A stretch of DNA of 64,000 nt, from positions 760,001-824,000 of the forward strand of contig CP067345.1 of the NCBI GenBank assembly GCA_020641055.1, read 5' to 3'. The notes beneath the pieces are model-generated. The model ran no database searches and was not told the origin of the DNA. It saw nothing but the letters and a program-made list of their open reading frames with translations. Below, piece after piece: positions 17,746-26,950 of the stretch. This DNA is from Clostridioides sp. ES-S-0010-02 (GTDB lineage Bacteria; Bacillota; Clostridia; Peptostreptococcales; Peptostreptococcaceae). Numbering within the stretch: position 1 is the first letter of the stretch; every line of letters begins with the position of its first letter. The translations under genes and the position numbers were made by a program.

Positions 17746-19005
17746 ATGTCTAAATTAAAGAAATTTCATTATGCATGGATAATTTTAGTAGCTGTATCGT
17801 TGATTAGAGGAATTGCTGGGCCAGCTCTAAATGGATCATCAGGTTTATTTTTATCACCTGTATCACAGGAACTTGGTATTGGAATTGGTCAACTATCAAT
17901 TTATTTAAGTATTTCTTCAATCACAATGCTATTTTGGTTACCTATAGCAGGTAATATATTAAATAAATATAGTGCTAAAACAATTGCAATCATAGGAATA
18001 TTATTACAAGGCATACCATTTGTGTCATTAGGATTTATGAATTCAGTGTGGGGATGGTATATAATGTCAGTTCCTCTAGCTATGGGAGCTGTTTTATTAG
18101 TAAATCTTCTAGGTCCTGTGCTTATTAATAGATGGTTTGTAGCAAATAGAGGTTTAGTTATGGGATTAATGATGACTATAACAAGTCTGTTAGGAGCTGT
18201 ATTTCAACCTTTATTAAGCGGTTTAATAGCAAATAATGGATGGAGATTCACATATGTATCATTTGGTGCAGTTTCCATTGTATGTATTATAATATTGGCT
18301 GTTATCTTTTTAAAAGATAAACCAGGAGATAAAAATACACATCCATATGGATACGATACTAATACTAAAAATACTGATAAGGAAACAAAGAATAATAAAA
18401 ATTTAGGTGTATCTTCAAAAGTTGCAACTAAATCATTGGCATTTTTTATGTTATTAGTATTTATGATTTCTATAACAGGATTTGCAGTATTTTCTCAACA
18501 TATTACAACTTATGGTTTAAGTGTAGGGTATTCCATCGTTAGTATAGGAACAGCTCTTTCTCTGTCAATGATAGGGTCAGCAATTGGTTCAATATTAATA
18601 GGTGTTTTTAGTGATAAATTAGGGATAATGACAACATCTATATCTGTAGTGGCTGTTGGATTGCTAGCAATCATATTATTCTTATTTGCAGGAGATAAAT
18701 ATGCAGTATTTATGTCAGCAACATTTTTACATGGATTATCAATGTCATCCATAGGAGTTGTATCTCCAATTTTAACTTCTACATTCTTTGGATCTAAAGA
18801 GTATGAAAAAATATTTTCTTTAGTTTCGATGGGTTCTCCATTAGCATCTATATTGTTAGTTCCAATATATGGATTTATATATGATAAGTTTGGAAGCTAT
18901 AATATAGTATTAGTATTTTTAATCGTATTATTAGCAATAGGTGGAATATGTTTAATAATTGGTAATAAAAACAGTAAAAAATTAGATTTAGCAGACAAAA
19001 AATAA
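17746..19005 (+). CDS. MFS transporter (OFA/monocarboxylate type)
   Basis: 419-aa major facilitator with about twelve membrane segments and a central cytoplasmic loop near residues 200-225 (rich in Lys, Asn and Thr). The start YAWIILVAVSLIRGIAGPAL and the GWRFTYVSFGAVS segment are typical of oxalate/formate-antiporter-like carriers of organic acids. The ATG at 17746 is chosen over 17740 because AGGAG (17733-17737) is 8 nt away rather than 2. It follows the DUF1254 gene and alkylsulfatase relic and may have imported the sulfate ester or exported its product. Substrate is not known. Confidence 0.85.
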   Translation: MSKLKKFHYAWIILVAVSLIRGIAGPALNGSSGLFLSPVSQELGIGIGQLSIYLSISSITMLFWLPIAGNILNKYSAKTIAIIGILLQGIPFVSLGFMNSVWGWYIMSVPLAMGAVLLVNLLGPVLINRWFVANRGLVMGLMMTITSLLGAVFQPLLSGLIANNGWRFTYVSFGAVSIVCIIILAVIFLKDKPGDKNTHPYGYDTNTKNTDKETKNNKNLGVSSKVATKSLAFFMLLVFMISITGFAVFSQHITTYGLSVGYSIVSIGTALSLSMIGSAIGSILIGVFSDKLGIMTTSISVVAVGLLAIILFLFAGDKYAVFMSATFLHGLSMSSIGVVSPILTSTFFGSKEYEKIFSLVSMGSPLASILLVPIYGFIYDKFGSYNIVLVFLIVLLAIGGICLIIGNKNSKKLDLADKK

Positions 19006-19076
19006 TTATTGTTGTAAAAAATTAAATAAACAGTAGATTTTAAGGGTTATCTTTATTATCTGCCATTAAAACCTAT

Positions 19077-19116
19077 AAAAAGGGTATTGGATGAATGTTC
19101 AATACCTTTTTATAAT
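19077..19116 (+). terminator. Rho-independent terminator
   Basis: AAAAAGGGTATTG (19077-19089) pairs with CAATACCTTTTT (19100-19111) with one G-U; T-rich tail. The following 19117-19390 is AT-rich and shows no gene. Confidence 0.75.
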
Positions 19117-19406
19117 ATTCTATTAAGTGAATATTATTTAGAAAATAATTAAAGAAAATTTTTGATTAAGACAGGAGAAGAAATACATATAAAATTGAAA
19201 TTATCAATTATATAATGAAATAACATTCTACATAAAATTAAAAATAAGTTACTATAAAGTGATTATTATAGACTTTATTTCAAGCTATATTAACACTATA
19301 TTGAATAATATTATACACATATTGATTAAATAGGCTAGTTATTACAAAATTAATAATTACACAAATAACGATACAAGTGAAAATAGGGACTCTTCTTTAG
19401 TTTTAT

Positions 19407-19415
19407 GCTATAATT
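19407..19415 (+). promoter_or_regulatory. Extended -10 promoter of helicase gene
   Basis: TGC directly followed by TATAAT (19410-19415), 33 bp before the start codon; no good -35 box, as is usual for extended -10 promoters. Confidence 0.5.
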
Positions 19416-19447
19416 TAAACATATTTATAACAATTAAGGGGAAAACA

Positions 19448-22270
19448 ATGCAGGAATCAAAACAACTAATTATAAATTCAAAATATAGTAATTTATTAAA
19501 TGAATTAAAGAAAAGTTTAAAAGAATGTAAAGCATTTTATTTTAGTGTAGCCTTTATAAATTATAGTGGAGTACAGTTGTTGCTAGATACATTTAAAGAA
19601 TTGGAAGAAAAAAATGTAGAAGGTAAGATAATAACTACTACATATCTAAATTTTACAGAGCCAAAAGCATTAGAAAAAATACAAGAATTTAATAATATAG
19701 ATATGAAAATATTCATAGCAGATAGAGAAAAAGGTTTTCATACAAAGGTATACATTTTTGAAAATGAAGACAACTATAAAATTATAATAGGTTCTTCAAA
19801 CATTACTCAAAGTGCATTAAAAAGCAATATAGAATGGAATGTAAAGATAGTTTCAAAAGAAGAGGAGCCATTTTTAAAAGATGCATTGAAAGAGTATGAC
19901 AACCTTTGGAAAATGAGTTCAAATCTTAATGATGAAGTGTTACAAAGATATATGTTATTTTTAAATGAAATTAAAAGAACAGAATTAAAAAGAAAAATGG
20001 TGTTTGATAATTTTGTACCTATCAGACCTAATAAGATGCAAATAAAAGCTATGGAAAATCTAGAAAGGCTAAGGGCTCATGGAGAAAATAAAGCCTTAGT
20101 TATTGCAGCTACTGGAACAGGAAAGACATATATGTCCGCATTTGATGTAATGGAATTTAAACCGAAGAGATTATTATTTATAGTTCATAGGGAAGAAATT
20201 TTAAAAAAAGCCAAGGAAACATTTGATAGATTGTTAAGAGGAATAAATTTAAAAACAGGTTTATTTACTGGTAATGAAAAAAACTCTGAAGCAGATTATC
20301 TATTTGCAACAATACAGACTATGAATAAGTATTACACTGAGTTTGAAGAGGATTGTTTCGATTATATTATAATTGATGAAGCTCATCATAGTGCTAGTAA
20401 ATCATATCTAAATATTTTGAATTACTTTAAACCTCAGTTTATATTAGGTATGACAGCTACTCCAGAGAGATGTGATAGTTTAAGTGTATTTGAGCTTTTT
20501 GATAATAATGTTGCCTTAGAAGTTAGATTGCATGAAGCACTTGAAGAAGATTTAGTAATACCATTTCATTACTTTGGTATAACAGATATTGAAGGTGTAG
20601 ATTTAGAAAATGTTAATTTAGAGGATACCTCAGAGTTAGCTAAACGTTTAATGATACACAAAAGAGTAGATTTTATTATTGAAAAAATGAATTTTTATGG
20701 GCATGATGGACAGTTTAGAAAATTATTAGGATTCTGTGTAAATATAGAACATGCAAGATATATGGCTGAAGAGTTTAAGAAAAGAGGTATAAATAGTGTT
20801 GCGCTTTGTGGTGAGGATTCTATTGATAAAAGACAAGAATATATTAAACGATTAGAAAGTAATAAGGATAGTTTGCAGGCTATATTTACTGTTGATATCT
20901 TTAATGAAGGTGTTGACATACCTTCTATAAATACAATTTTAATGTTACGACCTACTGCATCTCCTATAATATTCATTCAACAATTAGGGAGAGGGCTTAG
21001 AAAAAGTGGAGATAAAGAATTTTTAACAGTACTTGATTTTATAGGAAATCATAAGAAAACTTTTTTAATCGCTATAGCTTTAAATGGTGCAAGATATTAT
21101 GATAAGGATAGCATAAAGGTAGCTGTAAGTACTGATTTCGCTAGTATACCAGGATGTACTCATATTCAAATTGATGAAATTTCTAAGGAAAGAATTCTAA
21201 CACAAATTGATGGAGAAAATTTTAGGTCAGCACAATATTTGAAGGATGAATATAATCAATTCAAAATCTTATGTGGAGAAAGAGTACCATATTTTTTATT
21301 AGATTTTATAAAGTTTGATGGTTCACCAGACCCAGTTAAGTTTATAGATAAAGATGGGACTTATTTAAGTTTTGTAGGTAAGACAGAAAAGGATGATAGT
21401 ATAAAAACATTATTAATGGATGAGAATTTTGAAAAAATATTAAAAGAATTAAATACTAGTTTACCTTTAAAAAGAATAAATGAATTTATTATACTTAAAT
21501 ATTTATTAAATCATAATAGTATTAACATAAAGATAGCAAGTAATGAAATATTGAAGTATATTAATAAAATAGACCCTGATAGTGTAATTCATGCTTTTGA
21601 ATGTTTAAATCATCAATATTGCGATTCATCAATAATAAAAAGTAAGGTTAAACTAATAGAGTATAAAGGTGATACTTTATATAGAAGTAGTATATTTACA
21701 CAAATAATTAATGATAAAAAATATAGAAAATATATAGAGGATGCTATTACTTATGGGATTATTAGATATGAAAAAGAGTTCAAAGAAAATTACTATGGAG
21801 TACCATTCTTAAAATTATATGAACAGTACAAAATGATTGATATAGCATTACTTTCTAATTATAGAAAGATTCATTCTGCATTTAGGGGTAGTGGACTTTT
21901 AGTTAATGGGAATGAATATTTCCTATTTATCGATTTGCATAAAGAGGAAGGAATAGACGAAAGGATAAATTATAAGGATAAATTTTTAAATCAAAATTAT
22001 TTTCAGTGGCAATCTCCAAATTCTACACGACAGTTGACTGATAGAGGTAAGAATTTAATTCATAATAAAGATAGAAAAGTTAACTTGCACTTATTTGTGA
22101 GAAAATATAAAGAAATAGATAAGAAAGCACAACCATATATTTATATAGGTAAGGGTGACACTGTAGAATATAGTGGGGAGAAACCTATAACCATGAAGAT
22201 AAAACTTCATCAAGAAGTTCCTGTTAAAATATATAGGGAATTTATAAAAAAAGTAGAGATAATGAAATAG
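19448..22270 (+). CDS. PLD-nuclease/DEAH helicase/DUF3427 protein
   Basis: 940-aa multidomain DNA-acting protein. An N-terminal phospholipase-D-like nuclease domain (about residues 5-160) shows FHTKVYIF with His98 and Lys100 and GSSNIT near 115-120. A superfamily-2 helicase core follows, with Walker A AATGTGKT (220-227), DEAH at 310-313, the GMTATPER motif, and QQLGRGLRKS as motif VI. The last third matches DUF3427. Such proteins are found in many Firmicutes and are annotated as helicases or type III restriction-like subunits; repair and anti-phage roles have been suggested, but the function is not established here. AAGGG precedes the ATG. It is convergent with a NUDIX gene. Confidence 0.88.
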   Translation: MQESKQLIINSKYSNLLNELKKSLKECKAFYFSVAFINYSGVQLLLDTFKELEEKNVEGKIITTTYLNFTEPKALEKIQEFNNIDMKIFIADREKGFHTKVYIFENEDNYKIIIGSSNITQSALKSNIEWNVKIVSKEEEPFLKDALKEYDNLWKMSSNLNDEVLQRYMLFLNEIKRTELKRKMVFDNFVPIRPNKMQIKAMENLERLRAHGENKALVIAATGTGKTYMSAFDVMEFKPKRLLFIVHREEILKKAKETFDRLLRGINLKTGLFTGNEKNSEADYLFATIQTMNKYYTEFEEDCFDYIIIDEAHHSASKSYLNILNYFKPQFILGMTATPERCDSLSVFELFDNNVALEVRLHEALEEDLVIPFHYFGITDIEGVDLENVNLEDTSELAKRLMIHKRVDFIIEKMNFYGHDGQFRKLLGFCVNIEHARYMAEEFKKRGINSVALCGEDSIDKRQEYIKRLESNKDSLQAIFTVDIFNEGVDIPSINTILMLRPTASPIIFIQQLGRGLRKSGDKEFLTVLDFIGNHKKTFLIAIALNGARYYDKDSIKVAVSTDFASIPGCTHIQIDEISKERILTQIDGENFRSAQYLKDEYNQFKILCGERVPYFLLDFIKFDGSPDPVKFIDKDGTYLSFVGKTEKDDSIKTLLMDENFEKILKELNTSLPLKRINEFIILKYLLNHNSINIKIASNEILKYINKIDPDSVIHAFECLNHQYCDSSIIKSKVKLIEYKGDTLYRSSIFTQIINDKKYRKYIEDAITYGIIRYEKEFKENYYGVPFLKLYEQYKMIDIALLSNYRKIHSAFRGSGLLVNGNEYFLFIDLHKEEGIDERINYKDKFLNQNYFQWQSPNSTRQLTDRGKNLIHNKDRKVNLHLFVRKYKEIDKKAQPYIYIGKGDTVEYSGEKPITMKIKLHQEVPVKIYREFIKKVEIMK

Positions 22271-22304
22271 GGATATATTAATATATCCCTATTTCATTAT
22301 CTCT
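22255..22304. terminator. 50-nt perfect palindrome, shared terminator of convergent genes
   Basis: 25-bp arms 22255-22279 and 22280-22304 are exact reverse complements with no spacer. Both stop codons (helicase 22268-22270, NUDIX 22291-22289) lie inside it. Because the DNA is symmetric, both proteins end in the same four residues, EIMK. On the plus strand CTCTTTT follows. It should form a strong hairpin in either transcript. Confidence 0.8.
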
Positions 22305-22678
22305 TTTACAATAGGGATATCTGCAGGTGCCCATACTAAAGAGCTTAAGTTTTCCTTTTGAAGGTAAATTAACTTAGAGTGTTCATTAGGTGTAGGAAAC
22401 TCTTTTATTAATGAACATTTTATACCAATTAAGTTTACTATAATTTTTTCATATTCATGAGTGTTTTCAGCAAATACAATATCTGCTTTTACTTTACAAC
22501 TTAATTCTTCTTGTATTTCTCTTTCTATTGCATCAAATAAAGATTCTCCTTCTTTAACTTTTCCACCTGGAAATTCCCAATGATTTGGTAGAGACATATT
22601 TGGAGCTCTAAGAGCGCATAGAATTTCATTATTCTCATTTTCTATAATTGCAGCAACTACTTTTATTGTTTTTTTCAA
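22289..22678 (-). CDS. NUDIX (8-oxo-dGTP diphosphatase-like) hydrolase
   Basis: 129-aa MutT-type pyrophosphohydrolase that should hydrolyse (oxidised) nucleoside triphosphates to monophosphates, cleaning the nucleotide pool. The Nudix box is complete: GGKVKEGESLFDAIEREIQE ending in EEL. A WEFPGGK motif and the C-terminal EHSKLIYL and VWAPADIPIV segments match the MutT group. The start is taken as TTG at 22678 because GAGGTGA on the minus strand is well spaced; the longer in-frame ATG at 22726 would add 16 atypical residues. It is convergent with the PLD-helicase gene, with coding ends 18 bp apart. Confidence 0.85.
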   Translation of the reverse strand: MKKTIKVVAAIIENENNEILCALRAPNMSLPNHWEFPGGKVKEGESLFDAIEREIQEELSCKVKADIVFAENTHEYEKIIVNLIGIKCSLIKEFPTPNEHSKLIYLQKENLSSLVWAPADIPIVKEIMK

Positions 22679-22875
22679 CGAAATCACCTCATAAAATAAA
22701 ATACCATAATTAATAAATTTAAACAAATTTAAAATTATAAAGTTAATTGTAAGTACAATAGTATATTTTTATTTCTTGAACTTTTATAAATAGAAAATAT
22801 CATTTTAGATAGAATAAAGACTGTATTTAGTAATTATAAATTTTTTAATAATATATTTATTAAAGGTAGGGACAT

Positions 22876-23032
22876 ATTAAAATAATTTAAATCTTAAACA
22901 ATGATGTAATATTAGTAAAAAGAGATAAAAATGAAATTATTGTATTTGTCAAAGCAATTAGTTTAAAAAAATAGTGGGACAAGTTATAAGTGAAAATGAG
23001 ATAGATAAAACCTATATACTTAGAAAATTCGT
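22876..23032 (+). pseudogene. Relic of a BglG/LicT-type antiterminator (CAT domain)
   Basis: After AGGTAGGG the frame reads ATT (in place of ATG), K-I-I, TAA, then ILNNDVILVKRDKNEIIVF, the typical start of an RNA-binding CAT domain. A frameshift near 22972 leads into VGQVISENEIDKTYILRKF, the rest of that domain. The start codon change, nonsense codon, frameshift and absence of PRD domains mean the gene is dead. This is the only recognisable content of the 22727-23120 gap. Confidence 0.65.
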
Positions 23033-23120
23033 TTAAAAGGTGTGAAAAGAATTAATTTATAAAAAATTCTTTGATATGTAATATTAAGATATTTTTATGA
23101 GGTTGTACTGTGTAGTTAAA

Positions 23121-23220
23121 TACGAAAATACAATTAAACATGGTAAAACATAATGAAACATAACTAAAAATACAGAAAAATATAAAAAAATATAGCTAAA
23201 TATAATAAAACATAATATAA
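23121..23220 (+). repeat. Ten degenerate 10-bp repeats with phased A-tracts
   Basis: Ten consecutive 10-bp blocks follow a TA-NNN-AAACA/AAAAA pattern, for example TAATGAAACA, TAACTAAAAA, TACAGAAAAA. Runs of A recur in register with the DNA helical turn, the hallmark of intrinsically curved DNA. The array ends 23 bp before the first gene of the metal cluster, so it may be an upstream bend or a multimeric protein-binding site. Confidence 0.6.
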
Positions 23221-23242
23221 TTACTTTGAAGGGGGTGACAAA

Positions 23243-23977
23243 ATGTGGGAGTTTTATAATAATTTAATAGATAAAATACCAGAAAACATAAGAGTAAAAG
23301 ATTTTATTATAGGCTCAGAGTTTGCTATGGTAATAACAGATTATGGAGCAGGTATTAGTCATTTATTATCTGATAAAAGATTTCCTTTTGAAAACGATAT
23401 AAAAATAAATATGTCTTTAAAAGATTTATGCAAGTCAATTAAATCTTGGAATTTTATAGAAGCTAGTTTAGGATTAGCAGCAATAAATTCTTATTATAAT
23501 CAGAATATTTGCAATAAAACATTAAGCCTAGAGAAAATTAATCATCATTTCATTTCCATGATTGATGATTCATCAAAAAAAATAGCAGTAGTAGAGGGAA
23601 ATCTTCAAAATAAAAATAAAATTAAATTTAGATATGATGTGGATTTTTTCAATAGAAAAATAGTAGAAGAGGATTACAACATATCAGCATATGGATATTT
23701 AGTAGAAAACTATGATAGTACATATTTAGGTGGAGACTTAATTATTAATAAACATTTAATAAAAATAGCAAATGATTCACTTAATAAAGAAAGCATAATT
23801 TGTGATATATCGACACCTATATCTTCAGATTTCAAAAAATTAGGTATAAAAAATATAGGTGGATTTGTTGTAGATGATATAGATAAATGTTTTAATTTAG
23901 TAAAAATAAGTGCACCTTATGAGGATATTGAAAAGACAGGTAACATAATGAAAATAGTAGAGACAAAAGGGGATTAA
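23243..23977 (+). CDS. Divergent DUF4213/DUF364 (heavy-metal chelation-type) protein
   Basis: 244-aa protein homologous to the gene at 28718. The N-terminal DUF4213 half is clear: it shares SWNFIEASLGLAAINSYYN with SWNITESGIGLAAINSYYN there. The C-terminal half keeps only the outline of DUF364, for example STPISSDFKKLGI and IGGFVVDD; it lacks the GHF and GD-PE motifs seen in the paralog. DUF364 proteins are proposed from structural work to bind heavy metal, but no reaction is proven. AAGGGGGTGA precedes the ATG. It opens an operon with a FecBCD-type importer. It may be a non-catalytic partner of the second copy; that is inference. Confidence 0.75.
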   Translation: MWEFYNNLIDKIPENIRVKDFIIGSEFAMVITDYGAGISHLLSDKRFPFENDIKINMSLKDLCKSIKSWNFIEASLGLAAINSYYNQNICNKTLSLEKINHHFISMIDDSSKKIAVVEGNLQNKNKIKFRYDVDFFNRKIVEEDYNISAYGYLVENYDSTYLGGDLIINKHLIKIANDSLNKESIICDISTPISSDFKKLGIKNIGGFVVDDIDKCFNLVKISAPYEDIEKTGNIMKIVETKGD

Positions 23978-23981
23978 ATAA

Positions 23982-24992
23982 GTGAATAAGAGTGCAAAAA
24001 GTAATAAGTTAATTATGTTTTGTTTAGTTATAATATTGATTACATTGATATTAGTATCATTAGCACTTGGAAAATATCCAGTAGAACCACATCAAGTATT
24101 TGGAATTTTAGTTTCGAAAATATGTAATATAGATAAGTTTTGGACAGATAGCATGGAAACTATATTTTTAAATGTTAGATTACCAAGAATAGTACTTGCA
24201 TGTTTAGTAGGTGGGGCATTGGCAGCTGCAGGAGCATCATATCAATATATTTTTTTAAATCCTATGGCATCACCAGATATACTAGGGGCATCATCAGGAG
24301 CAGCATTTGGAGCTGCTTTAGCATTATTTCTTTATAAAAGTGGTAGAGAGGTTACAGTTAGTGCATTCATCTTTAGTTTAATTACTGTAATTTTAGTCTA
24401 TTTTATAAGTGAAAGAACAAAGGGAAGTAAAGTGTTAGGCTTAATTTTATCTGGTATTATGGTAAGTTCATTATTTTCTTCAGGTACATCTTTTATAAAA
24501 CTTGTAGCAGACCCTAATGACCAGTTACCTGCAATTACATATTGGTTAATGGGAAGTTTATCAGGAGCTAAAATATCTGACATAAAATTTGCAATTATTC
24601 CTATGTTAATAGGTATAGTACCTCTAATACTTATTAGCTGGCAAATAAACATATTGACTGTAGGAGAAGATGAGGCAAGAACGATGGGGATAAATACAAA
24701 GCGTATAAGATTTATTACTATTATATGTGCTACACTTTTAACTTCTGCAAGTGTTGCTGTAAGTGGAATGATAGGTTGGGTTGGTCTTGTAATACCACAT
24801 TTATCTAGAAGATTAGTTGGAAATAATTTTGTTTATTTATTGCCAACATCAGCTATGTTTGGAGCATCGTTTTTGTTGTTAGTTGATAATGTATCTAGAA
24901 ATTTATGGACTAGTGAGATACCTATAGGTATATTAACATCGTTTATTGGTGTACCATTTTTCATATATCTGATTACGAAAAGAGGGGATTAA
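23982..24992 (+). CDS. FecCD/BtuC-type ABC permease
   Basis: 336-aa membrane permease for siderophore, haem or corrinoid-type ABC importers, with eight to ten membrane segments. Family motifs include RLPRIVLACLVGGALAAAGA (about 66-85), NPMASPDILGASSGAAFGA (about 92-110) and the cytoplasmic GWVGLVIPHLSRRLVG (about 266-281) that contacts the ATPase. The start is GTG, 9 nt after AAGGGG and 4 bp after the previous stop. It acts with the ATPase and lipoprotein encoded next. The cargo could be an iron chelate, a corrinoid or another metal complex. Confidence 0.9.
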   Translation: MNKSAKSNKLIMFCLVIILITLILVSLALGKYPVEPHQVFGILVSKICNIDKFWTDSMETIFLNVRLPRIVLACLVGGALAAAGASYQYIFLNPMASPDILGASSGAAFGAALALFLYKSGREVTVSAFIFSLITVILVYFISERTKGSKVLGLILSGIMVSSLFSSGTSFIKLVADPNDQLPAITYWLMGSLSGAKISDIKFAIIPMLIGIVPLILISWQINILTVGEDEARTMGINTKRIRFITIICATLLTSASVAVSGMIGWVGLVIPHLSRRLVGNNFVYLLPTSAMFGASFLLLVDNVSRNLWTSEIPIGILTSFIGVPFFIYLITKRGD

Positions 24993-24993
24993 T

Positions 24994-25773
24994 ATGATTT
25001 TAGAAGTTAAAGATCTCAGTTATTTTTATAAAAATCAAAATGTACTTAATCAAATATCCTTTAATGTTGAAGGTAGTCAGTTACTATGTATATTAGGACC
25101 TAATGGTGCAGGGAAAAGTACTATGTTTAAGTGTATACTTCAGTTATTAAAAGGATATAAAGGTGAAATATTATTGGATGGAAAAAACTTGAAGGATTAC
25201 AAAATTAAGAATCTAGCAAGAAAAATAGCTTATATCCCTCAGTCTCATAATCCTGTATTTAGTTATTCTGTTGTTGAAATGGTATTGATGGGAACAACAT
25301 CACAAATTTCACCTATGTCTAAACCTACTAAAAAACAAATGGAAATAGTTGAAGAATCTTTAGACAAAATAGGAATTTCTTATTTAAAAGATAGGAATTT
25401 TATAAATTTAAGTGGAGGAGAAAGACAATTAGTACTTATTGCAAGAGCTTTAGCTCAAAATGCAAAGATACTTATTATGGACGAGCCAACCTCTGATTTA
25501 GATTATGGTAATCAAATTAGAGTATTAAATACAGTAAAAGAATTAACAAGGGATGGATATATAATAATTCAGTCAACACATAATCCAGACCAAGCATTTT
25601 TGTATGCAGACAAGGTTTTAGCTTTATACAATCATGAAATATTAGCTTTTGGTGTGCCTAAGTACATAATTAATTCTGGTCTAATTAAAAAATTATATAA
25701 CATAGATGTAGAATTAAACAGCTTATATGATGATAAAATTAGAGTCTGCATACCAAAAAGTGTAACTATATAA
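24994..25773 (+). CDS. FecE/BtuD-type ABC ATPase
   Basis: 259-aa ATPase that powers the FecCD permease. Walker A is GPNGAGKST (about residues 35-43), the signature is LSGGERQ (about 137-143), and Walker B is LIMDEPTSDLD (about 157-167) followed by the switch His in TQSTHNPD-type context. The ATG follows AGAGGGG and starts 1 bp after the permease stop, a tight operon arrangement. Confidence 0.92.
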   Translation: MILEVKDLSYFYKNQNVLNQISFNVEGSQLLCILGPNGAGKSTMFKCILQLLKGYKGEILLDGKNLKDYKIKNLARKIAYIPQSHNPVFSYSVVEMVLMGTTSQISPMSKPTKKQMEIVEESLDKIGISYLKDRNFINLSGGERQLVLIARALAQNAKILIMDEPTSDLDYGNQIRVLNTVKELTRDGYIIIQSTHNPDQAFLYADKVLALYNHEILAFGVPKYIINSGLIKKLYNIDVELNSLYDDKIRVCIPKSVTI

Positions 25774-25792
25774 TTTACTTAAGGGGGATAAA

Positions 25793-26881
25793 ATGAAAAA
25801 GAAATTATTATCATTGTTATTGGTACTAACTTTAGTAATAACATCTTTAGTTGGATGTACATCGTCAAATGGTGATGCTAAAGAAAAAAAAGAGGATAAA
25901 AATGCATCTAAAACAATAATGTTTACTGATTCAGTAGGTAGAAAAGTTGAGATTCCAGCAAATATTGAAAAAATAGCACCTTCAGGAAGTTTAGCACAAA
26001 TCGTACTATTTTCAGTAGCACCAGATAAGCTAGTTGGACTATCAGGAGATTGGACAGAGGATTCAAAAGACTATGTGGATAAAAAGTATACTAGTCTTCC
26101 TGTTTTTGGTCAATTTTATGGTAAGGGAGATTTAAATATGGAAGCCCTTGCAGCAGCAGAACCACAAGTAATTATCGATATAGGTGAGAAGAAAGGTAGC
26201 ATGAAAGAAGATTTAGATTCTATACAAGAACAAACAGGTATACCAACTATATTTATAGAAGCTACAACTGCTAATATGTCAGAATGTTACACTAAGCTAG
26301 GAGAAATCTTAAATGTAGAAGATAATGCAAAAGTATTAGCTGATTACTGTAAAACTACTTATGATACAACTGTAGAAACGATGAAGAAAATAGGTGATAA
26401 GAATAAAGTAAACCTTGCTTATTGCGTAGGAGACACAGGAACAAATATAATCGCAGAAGGGTCTTTCCACTCTGAGATTATTAATATACTTGCAAATAAT
26501 GTTGCAAAGCTCAATGACCCATCAAGTAAAGGCAATGGAAATGAAGTATCGTTAGAACAATTATATTTATGGAATCCAGATGTAATAGTGTTTGCACCAC
26601 AGAGTATATATAGTAAAGTAGGAAGTCAAGCTGAATGGCAAAAAATAAGTGCTATATCTAGTGGTAAATACTATGAAGCACCAAGTACGCCATATAATTG
26701 GATGGGATTCCCTCCATCTGTAAATAGATATATGGGTATGATTTGGCTATCTGAAATACTTTATCCAGAGCATTTTAATTATGATTTAAAAGAAAAAACA
26801 AAAGAATTTTATAAGTTATTTTATCATGTTGATTTAAGTGATGAACAATATAGCAAATTAACTAAAAACGCTATTAAATAA
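25793..26881 (+). CDS. ABC substrate-binding lipoprotein, FecB/BtuF type
   Basis: 362-aa surface lipoprotein that delivers cargo to the FecCD-type permease. A signal peptide ends in the lipobox LVGC with lipidated Cys22, followed by a charged Lys/Asp-rich linker. The mature part is a periplasmic-binding class III fold starting with the typical TDSVGRKVEIPANIEKIAPS region (about 44-63). AAGGGGG precedes the ATG. The closing position in this four-gene set completes an importer, with the first DUF364 gene cotranscribed. The bound ligand cannot be predicted from sequence alone. Confidence 0.9.
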   Translation: MKKKLLSLLLVLTLVITSLVGCTSSNGDAKEKKEDKNASKTIMFTDSVGRKVEIPANIEKIAPSGSLAQIVLFSVAPDKLVGLSGDWTEDSKDYVDKKYTSLPVFGQFYGKGDLNMEALAAAEPQVIIDIGEKKGSMKEDLDSIQEQTGIPTIFIEATTANMSECYTKLGEILNVEDNAKVLADYCKTTYDTTVETMKKIGDKNKVNLAYCVGDTGTNIIAEGSFHSEIINILANNVAKLNDPSSKGNGNEVSLEQLYLWNPDVIVFAPQSIYSKVGSQAEWQKISAISSGKYYEAPSTPYNWMGFPPSVNRYMGMIWLSEILYPEHFNYDLKEKTKEFYKLFYHVDLSDEQYSKLTKNAIK

Positions 26882-26950
26882 TATATAGATATAAAGTTAC
26901 TAAATAATGTGTAGGCATAAAGTTATTAAATAATATATAGACATAAATTA
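26881..26950 (+). repeat. 26-bp tandem repeat, about 2.7 copies
   Basis: Imperfect units begin at 26881, 26907 and 26933, each reading ATATATAGATATAAAGTTAC-like sequence followed by TAAATA. The first unit starts on the last base of the lipoprotein stop codon. It lies immediately before a hairpin. Confidence 0.6.

Noticed and set aside
23121-23220. Short regular repeats considered as a CRISPR array
   Set aside because: Period is 10 bp with no constant repeat and no spacers; fits phased A-tracts instead. No cas genes are present.
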